From: Psoroptes ovis
Taxonomy: Eukaryota > Arthropoda > Arachnida > Sarcoptiformes > Psoroptidae
Assembly (NCBI GenBank): GCA_002943765.1
Contig: PQWQ01000015.1
Location: 1,054,001 to 1,118,000, forward strand
DNA: 64,000 nt
Reading direction: 5' to 3'
The position numbers and the translations under genes are program-made. Positions 13,308 to 25,700 of the stretch are shown here, in pieces. Under the pieces are notes generated by a model. The model saw only the letters and a list, made by a program, of their open reading frames with translations, did not search any database and was not told the origin of the DNA. How positions within the stretch are numbered: the stretch's first letter is position 1; every line of letters starts with the position of its first letter.

Positions 13308-14179
13308 TTCTAGTGCCTAATTGATTTCAATTAATTTAGTGATAATTCTCTGTTTTATTTGTCAAATTATATCAGTGTTGAAATAAATGTCATCATTAAT
13401 ATAATCATTTTGTTTTCTCTTTGATTTTAATATCGTTGATTTGATTTTGATAATTTAATGCATTAATTTGATTGAATTCTCAAACATTCATTGGACACAC
13501 ATTAAGACACATAAATTAATGGATTGACATTGCAATCTGACCCAAGTGTGCATATGGATCTTGAGATTATTTTTTGTTTTAATCAGATAATTTGACAGTA
13601 AAGATCAAATAAGAAATGATACAAAATCTTATGAAATGATACGAAACCTGTTTATCAATATTTTAGCATCAATTTAAAACTGATTATCCTCGTTTAATTA
13701 TCTCGATGTTTTCAATGTGTGTGTGTGTGTTTTGATGTGTGATACGTCTAATGTTTGATCAATACTTGATTACCTCTTTATTTTTTCTCCTTTTATTTTT
13801 GATTTTGTTTTTCAGTTTGTAATTTAAAACTTGTCATCGTTTGATTTTTGAGAAATAATTTTCATTTATGTTCATTTGACTATTTGATATATATCTTGAT
13901 GTTCTGATTTGTTTAATCATTTTCAATTTCAACAACATTTCTCTTATTTCTTCTTTTTTTCTTTCACAAAAAAAAACCATTATATCCTTGTGATCTTGAT
14001 TTGTTCTACGGAAAAATTCAACTTTGAATATCAATCGTTTACTGTGTTGTTTTGTGTTTATTTTTTCCTAAACATCTTTTTAAATAATAAAAAATACACG
14101 ATTATTCACGAAAATAAAAAATTCTTTTCTGGTTTGTTTTGCTCATCATTCTTCCAACGAATTTTAACAAAATATTCAA

Positions 14180-14451
14180 AAATGATACCACGACCAGTTA
14201 AAAATAAAAAAGAACAATCATCATCAGATAGTCAATCATCGGAAGCTGCTGCTGGTGGTGTCGGTATTGGCAGTGGCAACGGTGGTGGCCGTAACGGTAA
14301 TGATGGTACAATTTTTTCATTAAGAAATAATACATCATCAGCCGTACAAATAGCTATTGATCGTACGATGGCTTATCGACGCCGTACACAATCATGTTGT
14401 TGGTTATTCACTAGCATCTGTGCTACATGGCGTTATGCACAATTACTTTGA
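14180..14451 (+). CDS. Small unrecognised protein, 90 residues
   Basis: ATG at 14180 has a good context (caaaaATGA). Codon use is richer in G+C than the surrounding DNA, which supports coding. The first half is polar and Gly-rich (SSSDSQSSE, GIGSGNGGG), and the C-terminal 35 residues are distinctive: AVQIAIDRTMAYRRRTQ followed by SCCWLFTSICATW and ending AQLL. The Cys pair beside a short hydrophobic patch after a basic stretch could be palmitoylated or peripherally membrane-bound, but that is inference. It lies about 900 bases upstream of EFR3 on the same strand. I do not recognise the family. It may be a complete small gene or the last exon of a longer one whose 5' exons lie upstream. Confidence 0.45.
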
Positions 14452-15327
14452 TTTGAATTGCAAATTTCATTATTTCAGTATATCACTCAAAAATTTTTCA
14501 TCTAATATTATTATATAATTTGAATAATATTATAATAATTCTAGCTTAACTGACATTAAAAATTTAAATATTAATTCATCATTATTATCACGATATATTC
14601 ATTAAATAAATTCTGATATCTATCTATGGAAGAGGGAAATGAAAATAAAAAATAATTGTCATAAACTTATTGTCAATTCATATATGCAATTTATATAATT
14701 ACATTTGAATAATTGAATTTTCATTTAACCATATTATGGGTTAAAATCATTATCAATATCATTATTATTATAATTATTGCATTATAATTATAATTTTTTA
14801 GCTGAAATTTTTTATATTGAAAAAATTTTCATTATTTCTCATAAAGGAGAGAAAATAAGAGTACCAAAAACAAAAACAAAAAAAAACAATACAAAACAAT
14901 TATTGTCAATCAAATACGTTCGCATATATATTCATGTATATTCATTGATCTCTTCTTATATATCTTTGTCTTATCTGAAAAACATTTATCATATAAACAT
15001 TTTCTTTTCACTTTACAAAATTGATTGTACATTTTATCATATTGTAATAATAATAATAATAATTTTCAAATGCAAAATATTTGAAAAATATTCGACATTT
15101 GACAATCGAAAACCGAGTTAATTCATGACTTATTGTTTTTTTTTAAATTTCGTTATTGTTACTGGTTCAATGTTATTGATTTTGTAGTTATTTGTTTTTT
15201 GTCTCATATGATTCTGTTGTTTTTTATTTTAAATTCATTCAAATTTCAATTCTAATCAATCATCATTGCCACTAGATTATAATTACATAAATTACATCAA
15301 AAAACAAACAAACACAGAACACACATT
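14452..15327. other. Intergenic region upstream of EFR3, nothing recognised
   Basis: About 880 bases, A/T-rich, with ATT repeats and no supportable ORF. It presumably contains the EFR3 promoter and 5' UTR. Confidence 0.5.
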
Positions 15328-18300
15328 ATGTCTATGATCTGTTGTTGTTTTAATATTGAAAATCTTTTTACACATTCAAATACCGGAAACAATAACAATG
15401 ATAATGATATGATGAATGTGAATAATCGTGTTGTTGTTGTTGTAAGTGGTAATAATAATAATAGTGGTGTTGCTGGATCTGGTGTTGGTACTGGTGGTGG
15501 AGGAAGTTGGTTTAAACGATGTGATCAATGTAAGTCACTTCACATTCAATGATTGAATGCGAATGAATGATCATCAAAAAAATTCTACGATGTAAACATT
15601 ATAATTTTTATTTTGATTTCATTAGAATTTTGTTTTGATTTGTACTTGTTTTATTTTTGTTTGTTTGTTTGTTTCAATAAAATTAAGTTTTTGATTTGAA
15701 ATTTTTTGAATGTTTGAGTTTGATGATTTAAGTTAATTATTATTGTCTGTTTGGTTTTGTATTCTGATTTCTTGATTATTGATTTTGCATGAATGATTTC
15801 AATTTATCTAGTAATTTCGATGTTCATCATTTTTTTTTATCGTGAAAAACTATCATTAATTACTTTTCGTTTTCCGCCTAGGTTGTTGTGCGTGTTGTTG
15901 TTCACCGTTTAAGCCACGATATAAAAGATTGGTGGACACAATATTTCCATCAAATTCTGAGGATGGTTTAGTCAAATCAAATATGGAAAAATTGATTTTC
16001 TATGCAATGTCATCGCCAGATAAATTGGATAAAATTGGTGCATATCTTGCCGAACGTATTGGTCGCGATCTATATCGTCATCGTTTTGGTTTTGTATTCA
16101 TAGCTGTTGAAGCGATGGATCAACTATTGAAGACATGTCACAATTCGTTGCATTTGTTTATGGAAAGTTTTCTAAAAGTTGTACAACTTGTACTTGAAAG
16201 TCAAGATCCAGAATTACAAATTTTAGCTACACAATCGGTATATTAATTTTAATTTTTATTCTTTATAAAACTAACTATTGATTTTTTTTGTATTATCTAA
16301 GTTTGTTAAATTTGCAAAAATTGAAGAAGATACGCCAGCATATCATCTTAGTTATGATTTTTTTGTCAGTAAATTTGCATCACTTTGTTATGATAATAAC
16401 GCAAATTTAGTTACACGTAAACGTTTGCGTATGGCTGGTCTAATCGGCATCAAAGGTTTAATATTAAAAGCAGTTAGTGATGATATGCAAGTGAATATCT
16501 GGGCTGATAATAATATGGGCAAAATAATACCATCATTATTGTTCAACATGAAATGTAAAGATTTTGAAGATGAAGCTAAATTCAAAGATAGTCAAACACG
16601 TTTATTGTTGCCTGATACGGTCAAGTTTACCGAAATCGATTCCGAATCATCAATGCCCAATGAAGTTGCATCAGAATGTCTACGTGAATTGATTAATCGT
16701 GCAAGTTTTGGTCATGTAAATAATATATTGAATCCTATTATAACACATTTTGATTTGCATCATTTCTGGGAAATGGCAGCCGATCCAGTTGAAAATGATA
16801 ATTTTGCTATTGAAACTTTCAAAATTGTAATGTATTCGATCCAATCGAAACCAGCTGTTATACAAATTTTGATGAATCATCTGGATTGTGTTGCTAAAGG
16901 ACGTAATGATCATCATAATGGAGAGAATCAAAATCGTGAAAATAGAATCAAAATTCAAACAGGAATCGTTAATGTATTGAATGAAATTATTGCAATCCCA
17001 GCGGACACCATTGGTCCATTTGTCCTCGGAATGATCAATTCCTTACTGCAACATCTTAATGATTCAATTAAGAATATTGATCAGGCACAATTTGTTGAAG
17101 AAGAAAAACAATTTCAAGAAGCTGTTATCAATACGTTAGGTGAATTCACAACGAATTTACCAGATTATCAAAAAATTGAAACAATGATATTCATCATTGA
17201 TAAAGCACCACCCGCATCATGTTCCACAGCTACGGAACAACAATTACAGAATATCATATTGAAAAGTTTGCTTAAAGTCACCACTAAATATAAACCAGTC
17301 AGTATGATACAAACTTTCCCTTCAACATTATTGAATCAATTGCTATCACGTGCATTATCTCCTGATCCGAAAACACGTTTGACTGTTCAGAAAATTTTCC
17401 ATCAATTACTTGATCGGCATATGAACTTGCCGCGTTTGTTGAAACCGGTTACCAAAGTGCCACCAGAAACATTGACAATAGAAAAAGCGGATCGTTATGA
17501 TATCAATTTTATGCGCAAACATGGACATGATATTCTTGTACATATCTATCGAAACATTCAAATCGAGTCGAATACTAAAGAGAATTTCGATAGTATTTTC
17601 ACAACAATGGCATTGATTTGTGTTGAAATGAATTCAGATGAAGTTCTCATTGATTTGCTTCGATTAACATTTGCACTGCAAGACATGGCAACATCTAAAA
17701 ATTTCACTCTTTCTGATTGTCATCGATGTAATATCCATAGCGTAGTTGCTGGATTTCTGCATCTTTTTAGTCATCTGAAAGCGATTCCTGCAATATGCAC
17801 TCATGTTGAGCAAGTAATTAAAGTTCGCAATGATCAAGCAAAATATTTATTACCTGAATATTGCCATTTGGCTAATGACTATAAAGATGGTGAATTATTT
17901 TTGTCTCATGAACGTGAAAATCTCAAAAAATCAAGAGAAAATATCAGTCCTTCACGTCAAAATAGTGCTGACAATAATTTAGTTGCTGATGAACTTTTAT
18001 TCGATAAGCAAACTATTTCGGAAGCTCTTCAAACAACTGGCCATGATACGCTTGCATTGAATACACCGTTTCAATCGAATTGTGATGGTACGTTTTCCAT
18101 GTTCACTATTTCTTAGTTTTCAATTGAAATTGAAATTTATTATCTTTTATTTAGTTGATTCATCTATGACACGTAGTACCAGTGATCTTAATGCAATGAC
18201 AGTGGAGATTGATAGTGTCAATTCATCACCTGGAACTATACGAGTAAGTCTCGTTGAATTAAATTCTTATTTATTTATCTGTATTGTCTTTTCCTTTTTT

Positions 18301-18815
18301 TCAGAAAGCACCAGAGCAAGAAATAAATTTCCAGACATTCAAAGAAGTATTGACAAATGCTAATCATGATCATAAACAAGATTTACGTCGTCGTATTAAT
18401 CTGTTGAACAATTATAAGAATAGTAAATTCGAAGATTTACTAGAAAAGTATACAAAACCGGTAATATTTTCAATGATTTCTGAAAAGAAATTTCTTAAAG
18501 TTTTATCATGATTTTATTTTTATGTAGAAAAAATCATTACAAGCAATTCTTATGGATACACTCGATAAAACAATCAAGAAAAATGAAATCAATCAAAATG
18601 AATCGGAGCAGAATTTTAATGAATACAACTTTGATTCAATAGATGGTCAACATTCAAACAGAATGCTAAATATTCCAGTAAAATTAGATCCGAATGAATC
18701 GAAAAATTGTCACGTTTATGATAATCCACTTTTATCATTATGTGACCTTAGTCAAATAAATCCAAGAGCACCGCCATTGTTTGCTCTTAAATTTCCTAAT
18801 CTTTTCATTTATTGA
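15328..18815 (+). CDS. EFR3: EFR3 (rolling blackout family) plasma-membrane scaffold
   Basis: Palmitoylated peripheral membrane protein that anchors the phosphatidylinositol 4-kinase III-alpha/TTC7/FAM126 complex at the plasma membrane. Exons 15328..15529, 15882..16237, 16302..18087, 18155..18243, 18305..18460 and 18528..18815 join in frame to 958 residues. The second exon begins with a Cys cluster (CCACCCS) followed by FKPRYKRLVD, the EFR3 N-terminus and its usual palmitoylation site. FVKFAKIEEDTPAYH, YDFFVSKFASLC, NMKCK and the C-terminal ALKFPNLFIY all align with animal EFR3. The first exon adds about 67 residues beginning MSMICCCF, with Asn- and Gly-rich stretches; it joins with exact phase (T+GT completes a Cys codon) but may be one of several alternative starts. 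Longer than human EFR3A (821). Confidence 0.93.
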
Positions 18816-18979
18816 TCAATTAATTCAATTATTAATATATCAAATAAAAAAAATCTAATCGAATTATTAATTAATCTACTGCAATATAAATGAAGTTTAA
18901 ATAAAAAATAATTTGTATTATTCATTTTGACCGTTATTTAGTATTGAAATCGTTCGATTGTATTAATCAAGATTAAAAC

Positions 18980-19906
18980 ATGCAATCAAAGCAAAGAGTT
19001 CGATTGGCACCGAATGATGAAAAATTATTGGAGAAACGTGGATTCAAAATTGGTGAACCATTAAATAGTGGCAGTTTTGCATGCGTATGTCGAGCTACAT
19101 TCAAAGGGGAGCCAATCGCAGCAAAAGTAATTGATTTAGAGAAAACATCTGAAGAATATCGATTGAAATTTTTGCCACGTGAAATTTATACAATGAAAAA
19201 ATTGAAACATCCATATCTAATTGATATTATGGACATTTTGGTTGTTGGTAATCGTGTGATTGTTTTCATGGAATTGGCTGAAGGTGGTGATTTTCTTGAC
19301 ATGCTACATCGTACTAAGGCATTACCTGAAGATCGTGCCCGATATTTCTATCTACAATTTGGCGATGCATTACGATACATGCATTCATTAGGATTTGCTC
19401 ATAGAGATATCAAATGCGAAAATATTTTGCTTAATCGCGCTAAGACAATATCCAAACTAACAGATTTTGGCTTTGCACGCACATGTTTCGAACGCAATTC
19501 TGGTCAGCGTATGCTTTCGGATACTTATTGCGGCAGCACAGCTTATGTTGCCCCTGAAGTATTACAATCGCAGCCTTATAATCCATTAATCAGTGATGTA
19601 TGGAGCATGGGTGTTGTGCTATATGTATTAGTGAGTAATCGTTTACCATTCACTGATCGTGATAATAAAGAATTATTGAAAAGTCAAATGGAACGTAAAT
19701 ATCAATTTAATCGCAATCTATCACCACAGATAAAAGATTTATTAAATCAACATTTGAATCCAAATCCATCAACAAGAATCAATATGAACGAAGTATTGCG
19801 ACATGAATGGTTTGGCGTTGCAAGACAAGATTCATCCAATGAATCGACAACATCAGCAGCATCAACAAGTCATAGCGAAACAACTAACACTGGTCAAGAT
19901 GATTGA
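18980..19906 (+). CDS. Testis-specific serine kinase (TSSK)-like protein kinase
   Basis: Intronless 308-residue Ser/Thr kinase, like the often intronless TSSK genes of other animals, which act in late spermatogenesis. Visible elements: AAKVID with Lys49, alpha-C Glu68, HRDIKCEN with Asp143, DFG with Asp162, and the activation segment TYCGSTAYVAPEVLQ typical of TSSK/CAMK kinases. The glycine loop reads LNSGSFACV, so the first Gly of GxGxxG is Asn; the second is kept. The tail after residue 280 is Ser/Thr-rich. All catalytic residues are present, so it should be active. It sits 165 bases after EFR3 and is convergent with AP-3 mu (82-base gap). A sperm role is inference from the family. Confidence 0.88.
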   Translation: MQSKQRVRLAPNDEKLLEKRGFKIGEPLNSGSFACVCRATFKGEPIAAKVIDLEKTSEEYRLKFLPREIYTMKKLKHPYLIDIMDILVVGNRVIVFMELAEGGDFLDMLHRTKALPEDRARYFYLQFGDALRYMHSLGFAHRDIKCENILLNRAKTISKLTDFGFARTCFERNSGQRMLSDTYCGSTAYVAPEVLQSQPYNPLISDVWSMGVVLYVLVSNRLPFTDRDNKELLKSQMERKYQFNRNLSPQIKDLLNQHLNPNPSTRINMNEVLRHEWFGVARQDSSNESTTSAASTSHSETTNTGQDD

Positions 19907-19988
19907 TTAATGTGTGCATATCAATAAAAATTTATATTTCTCGAAAATGTCAATTAATTTATAATTTTATTTTAAAAAATATTCAATT

Positions 19989-21560
19989 TCATGTTCGTAC
20001 TTGAAAGTTGCCAGCTTTCGTCATATATTTTACACCTTTGAATGGTTTGTATTTCTAAGGTTTCAAGAAAAAAGGCAAAAAGTATTTTTAGAAAAATATT
20101 TTGAAAACAATTATCATTCGATATACTCATACCTCACCATACATATCTAAACGATTAACTTTTAATCCAGATATTGCAAATTGTGAAATATTGAATTTGA
20201 CAAGAATATTTGGATTTGAATCTGGTATTGGTGCACCACTTTGCAGCACGATATTGCCTTTGATTGTCGGTAGATTTTTGCCTTGATTTATTTCCATTTT
20301 GCCTACATCCCAAATCAATAATTTTGTTGCAGAATCGAATGTATATTTGCCTTGATTTGGTATCAGATTAACGTTCAAAACACTTTTTGGCATGATCATT
20401 TCTATGAATATATTTTCCAACTATTGACAATGATCACATAAGTTGAATTGCTGAAATCATTAATGTTGAGAAAACTCACATTTTTGCCCATCAATTGTTT
20501 AGCGCCAATTTGTATTTCTAATTTACCACCGATTGATTCTTTGAATGATATGTGATGGCGAACGAAAATAGGTATACTGACCATATTTTGAGCACCAATA
20601 TGATATGACATTAAACGAAAATTACCATCAGGCGGTATGAATGATAGTACTTTTTCGGATTCCCAACGTTTGAAACGTATGCATGGATGAAAACTAACAT
20701 CGTCGAATAGTGTCGGATTCACGAATGATAAGCACAAGTCAGGCATGCCCGATAATTTCACACAGCAATCAATCTGTATAATAATTAGAATTTATGATTG
20801 AATTATTGAATGATTACTGATTACATACAAATCCTTGTATTTCGGCTGAAACGACTGAACCACTTTTATCGATGATGGCATCAACTTCTTCAATCACATC
20901 AAAATATGCTTCATTATTAGTATATTTGACGCCAAAACGACGCCATGGTACATTAGACAATTGACCGGTAGGTAATGTAGAGCTGACACTAATTAAATAT
21001 TGATAAATTAATTTATATCTTATATCAAATATCCACTCTTACTTATTGCGTCCAGTGACAGTGTTAGCAATTGTACGTAGAAAATTCGGTGGTTTTATCA
21101 ATTCTTTTAAAATATTAGATTCAGTTGCCAATGGAAAACCATTATCAAGCATCTCATCAAGTAATTCATAAACAACAACGATATGTTCTTTGAGTAAAGT
21201 TTCTGTACAATCATTGAAATAATCAATAAAATTATCAACTACACGATGTAAAAATTCGATGACAAATAATGGTGGAATTTCGCCTGTTGTGACAGCAACA
21301 AAATACAAACTACATCGATGTATCAAAATTAAAACATGATGTGGTGTGGCGATTACAGGACTAATATTCGATGAATGATGATCACTTGATTTACGTTGTG
21401 CATCGAGAAAATAATCACAAACAGATCTTGGAATGACACTTTTCCAATGTTTTTCAATGAAAATATCACTGGCGAAAAAAAAGAAATTTATTATTTCAAC
21501 AAAAAGCCACCCTAATATTCTTACCCAGAATTATTTATGAAAAATAGGCTATGAATCATG
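19989..21560 (-). CDS. AP3M: AP-3 complex medium (mu) subunit, with a one-base frameshift in exon 1
   Basis: Cargo-binding subunit of the AP-3 adaptor that sorts proteins from endosomes to lysosome-related organelles. Exons on the minus strand: 21560..21525, 21468..21043, 20988..20829, 20773..20480, 20420..20133 and 20054..19989. FVIEFLHRVVD, NGFPLATESNILKELI, VSFHPCIRFKRWESE, FIPPDGNFRL, SGLKVNRLDMYGE and the last-exon KYKPFKG..KYMTKAG are near-identical to animal AP3M, including the C-terminal mu homology domain. The exons sum to 1270 bases, one more than a multiple of three. The extra base is in the A6/T6 run at 21540-21545: exon 1 reads MIHSLF in one frame and FINNSG in the next. Without it the protein is 422 residues (human 418). 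A homopolymer error is the likeliest cause. Confidence 0.93.
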
Positions 21561-22762
21561 ATCGATTGGTGATCAAATAAAATTAAGCAAAGATGATCAA
21601 TTTTCAAAATTGTGAACCAAATTTTTCAAAATAAAAAATCAAAAAATAAAATCAGATAAAAATAAACAAAAAATATTCAAAATCAACGTCATAACAGGTG
21701 AATTGTTCATAAATGACAGGATCGAATTTTTTTTCCCATTGAAATTGCTTATTTGCTAATTTTCCGGCCAAAATATATGAATTCTAATCTAATCATCATC
21801 GATGATTGATTAGATTTGATTAGTTTTTATTCATTCATAATGATGATGTTCAAAAAAGCGAAAAATGAATGACATTCTTTTCATTAAATTATTAACCATA
21901 AAACTTATGATTGGCAACATTGTTTCCAAAAAGTTATAAATGTTGCACGAAGAAATAAAGTTTCATTTCAATTTCGACATCTGGTATTATTATTATGGTC
22001 ATGGTTGATTATATTATGGTACTATACTAAAAATTATCATGATTTAAAAAAGAAAAAAAATTCACTGATGACACATATGGCCATCAATAGTTTGTTGACA
22101 TAACCATCATATACACAACAGTTATCTATTGATATATTTTTAAATATAAAAGCTTTCACTGAAACAAACAAACAAACGATATTATTATGAGAATATGGGG
22201 CGTTCGCCAGTGATTTTCTTCATCAATGAAACCGACAAATAAGAAAGAAAAAAATAAGATTAAAAATAATTATTTTTCAACGATATACCAATCAACTGGG
22301 TGTGAATATCTTGGTTGTGGTTGCAGTGGTGCTGGTGGTGGTTGTTGTTGTTGTTGTTGTTGCTGTTTTAGTACTTTTTTTTCTTCATATGAATAACATT
22401 AAGATATCTTCGGACTTTGAAAAACCGAATTCGCTTTTCTTTGATTCCAACCATAGTATGTACCATACAAGAAAAATTGCTCATTAAATTTTTTTTAAAA
22501 TTGTTCAATTTTTGGTGATTGATTGCAATTATTAGACCAAGTTGATCATAACTAAGCCACTACTACTAATCAAGATAATAAGTTTTCGTCTTTGTCTTTA
22601 TTATTCATATATTTTTATTTCTTCATTTTGATTCATAAATTTTTGAATCAATAAATCAATCCATAATTTATTTGATCCATAAACACGCACTGCCATTTCC
22701 GTTTCATCGATTCATTTTTTTCCATGTACAATGTATCATAGTTGAATCGCAAACAAAATAAG
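21561..22762. other. Divergent intergenic region between AP-3 mu and laminin gamma
   Basis: About 1.2 kb, A/T-rich, with a GTT/GTG-rich low-complexity patch near 22310-22375. That patch gives a Val-rich open frame I do not regard as coding. It must contain the promoters of both flanking genes; no core motif is clear enough to mark. Confidence 0.5.
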
Positions 22763-25700
22763 ATGAAAACATTAATTATAATTTTATTCTTCATTCTAAT
22801 ATCAAAACATTCATTTTTATTTGGCCAAAGTCAGTATGATCAACAATATTATCCAAGATCATATTATCAGCCATATAGAAATGGTAATGGCGGTGATAAT
22901 AGGCAATATTATTCGAACAACAATAACATCAACAACAATTATAATAATAATATGTTTCCTCACTTAAGATATCCTGGACCATTACCAAATCCAAGTTCAA
23001 GTTGTTATGACAAATCTAATCGACCAATGAAATGTGCGCCAGAATTTATGAATGCTGCATACAATTCACCGATAGAAGCAACAAATACTTGTGGTGTCAA
23101 TATGATAAGTCAATATTGTTATCAAACTGGATCTGCTGGTAAAACTTGTGAAATATGTGATGCACAAAATCCTATGATTGCTCATCCACCTGAATACATG
23201 ATCGATGTTGATCAAATGAATCGTATTACATGGTGGCAAAGTGATACGATGATGGAAGGAATCAAACAGGTCAATATTACTGTTCCGTTGGGCAAATCAT
23301 TTGAAATCACATATGTTAGATTATTGTTTTATTCACCGCGTGCTGAAAGTTTTGCTATCTATAAACGTACTACCGAAGATGGACCATGGATACCCTTTCA
23401 ATATTACAGCTCGAATTGTATGCAAACTTATAATGTATCTGATCGTGCATATTCTAGTAACTTTGATGAAACACAAGCGATGTGTACTAAAGAATTCAGT
23501 GACATATCGCCATTAACAGGTGGCAACGTTGTATTCACAACATTAGAAGGCCGCCCAAATGCTACACATTTTGAAAGTAATGAACGATTACAGGTAAATT
23601 CATCATTCCTTAATTTTATTCCAAATCATACAATTCATTCTATCTTTAGGAATTTGTAACGGCAACTGACATTCTGATCGTACTGGATAATATGAATACA
23701 TTTGGTGATGAAATATTTGGAGATGAACAAGTACTACGTTCTTATTATTATGCAATATCTGATCTTTCGATCGGTGGAATGTAAGTTTGATTGATTAAGC
23801 ATTACCCTGATTAATTTTGATCCTATATTTTAATTTTTTAGCTGTAAATGCAATGGTCATGCAAATCGATGTATAATACCATCATCATCATCATCATCAT
23901 CGTCTTCATTACCATCATACTATCCAGATGATAATCAACGACGTTTAGTTTGTCAATGTGAACATAATACTGATGGTGTTGATTGTGAAAAATGTTTACC
24001 ATTTTACAATGATCAACCATGGCGTCGTGCAACAACTAAAAATGCATATGCATGTCAACGTAAGTTGAATTAAAAATTAAATTGAATAAATGAGAAAATC
24101 CTTAAAGAGATTTTCCATGTAATACATGTTGCTCATCATCAATGATAGTTTGATATTAAAAATTAAAATTGAAAAACTGCCCTCGCAATAATTACTATGT
24201 ATGGGCATTGTTGATGGTGGTGTGTCCATAATTTCACCCACGCTTTATTTCTATTTTTCGATATGTTTCTAATCCAACATTCTATTGGCATTCATTGAGC
24301 TTAGAAATCTTATTTTCGAAAAAAGTTGAATTTTCTGCTCCATTCCAAAAGAATGGAATAATTCTAGTGAAAAAAATTGAATCGATTCCCTACATTGTGT
24401 CCCCATAAATATATTGTGTTCATAAATACCACCAAAAGTGAATTCTGATTCTAAAAAATTTCGAAAATGTTGTGGTTTCATATTTTGTTACTATCTTGTA
24501 CGGCGAAATTGACATTATCACAGCCTAAACCATCATATTCAATAACATCAACTAATAATAATAATCAATATGATGTTAAAATATGGACTGGTCAACAATG
24601 GCAATGTTTGTGATCCATATTTTTGATGAATTTTTTTCTTATTTCATATTTAATTTAATTTAATATTACAAATCATTAATCATCAATTTATTTCATTCAT
24701 TTAGCTTGTAATTGTAATGGCCGATCTAATAAATGTTATTTTGATGAAGTATTATGGCGTCGCACAGGCCATGGAGGTCATTGTATTGATTGCGCCGATG
24801 ATACTGATGGACCTAATTGTGAAAGATGTAAAGAAAATTATTATACTGATTTAGAAACCAATCGTTGTATGGCATGTAATTGCGATCCGATTGGTTCAGT
24901 CAATTTGCAATGTTCCAGTACTGGTCAATGTATTTGTAAGCCTGGTGTAGAGGGACAACAATGCGATCGATGTGCACCGAATTATTTCGATTTCGGTCAC
25001 AATGGTTGTCGTCCATGCGGATGTAGTGTAGAAGGAAGTCAAGATAATAGACCATTTTGTGATAATAAAGGAAAATGTCGCTGTAAGAAACATGTTGAAG
25101 GCGAAAAATGTGATCGCTGTAAGCCAGGATTTTTCGATCTACAATTATCAAACGACCTTGGTTGTATAGCTTGTTTCTGTTATGGACATTCAAATAAGTG
25201 TACGAGCTCGAAAGGTTATTCGATATATCCGATCGAAAGTACATTCAATCGCGATACTGAAAGGTGGATTGTCAAAGATAAATACGGTAATGATGTGCCG
25301 ATTCAATATAATAGTCGTGGACAAAATGTTGGTGCAACATCAAATCATCATGATAATATACTATATTTTCATGCACCATATAAATTTTTAGATGATAAAA
25401 AATATTCATATAATCGTAACTTAACTTTTAGTCTGCAAATCAATGGCGGTAAAGGAAACATACCATCCACAATTGAAGATATTGTGATCGAAGGTAATGG
25501 CAATAAAATTTCGGTCCCAATTTTTGCACAAGGAAATCCATTACCAAGTTCTCGTATGCAAACCTATCACTACCTGTTGAATGAAGATGAAGCTTATGGC
25601 TGGAGTCCTAAATTGCGATCCCGTGATTTCATTTCAATATTGACAAATATTACGGCTATCAAAATCAGAGGGACATATTCAGTGATGGGCACTGGTTTTC

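Larger units (their letters stand above)
9851..14179. other. Mostly non-coding intergenic region with a hAT MITE
   Basis: About 4.3 kb of A/T-rich DNA. Recognisable items are a CTCF-like motif near 10279, a perfect 12-bp inverted repeat at 10618-10682 and the hAT element at 13121-13307. A lone ATGTCAG followed by gtatgt near 11291 looks like a tiny first coding exon, but I could not link it to a partner. Short ORFs here are low-complexity and none is convincing. Confidence 0.6.

Noticed and set aside
13118..13324. 68-codon open frame
   Set aside because: Coincides with the hAT element; no transposase similarity.
22302..22487. Val-rich ORF upstream of laminin
   Set aside because: Made of a GTT/GTG low-complexity patch.
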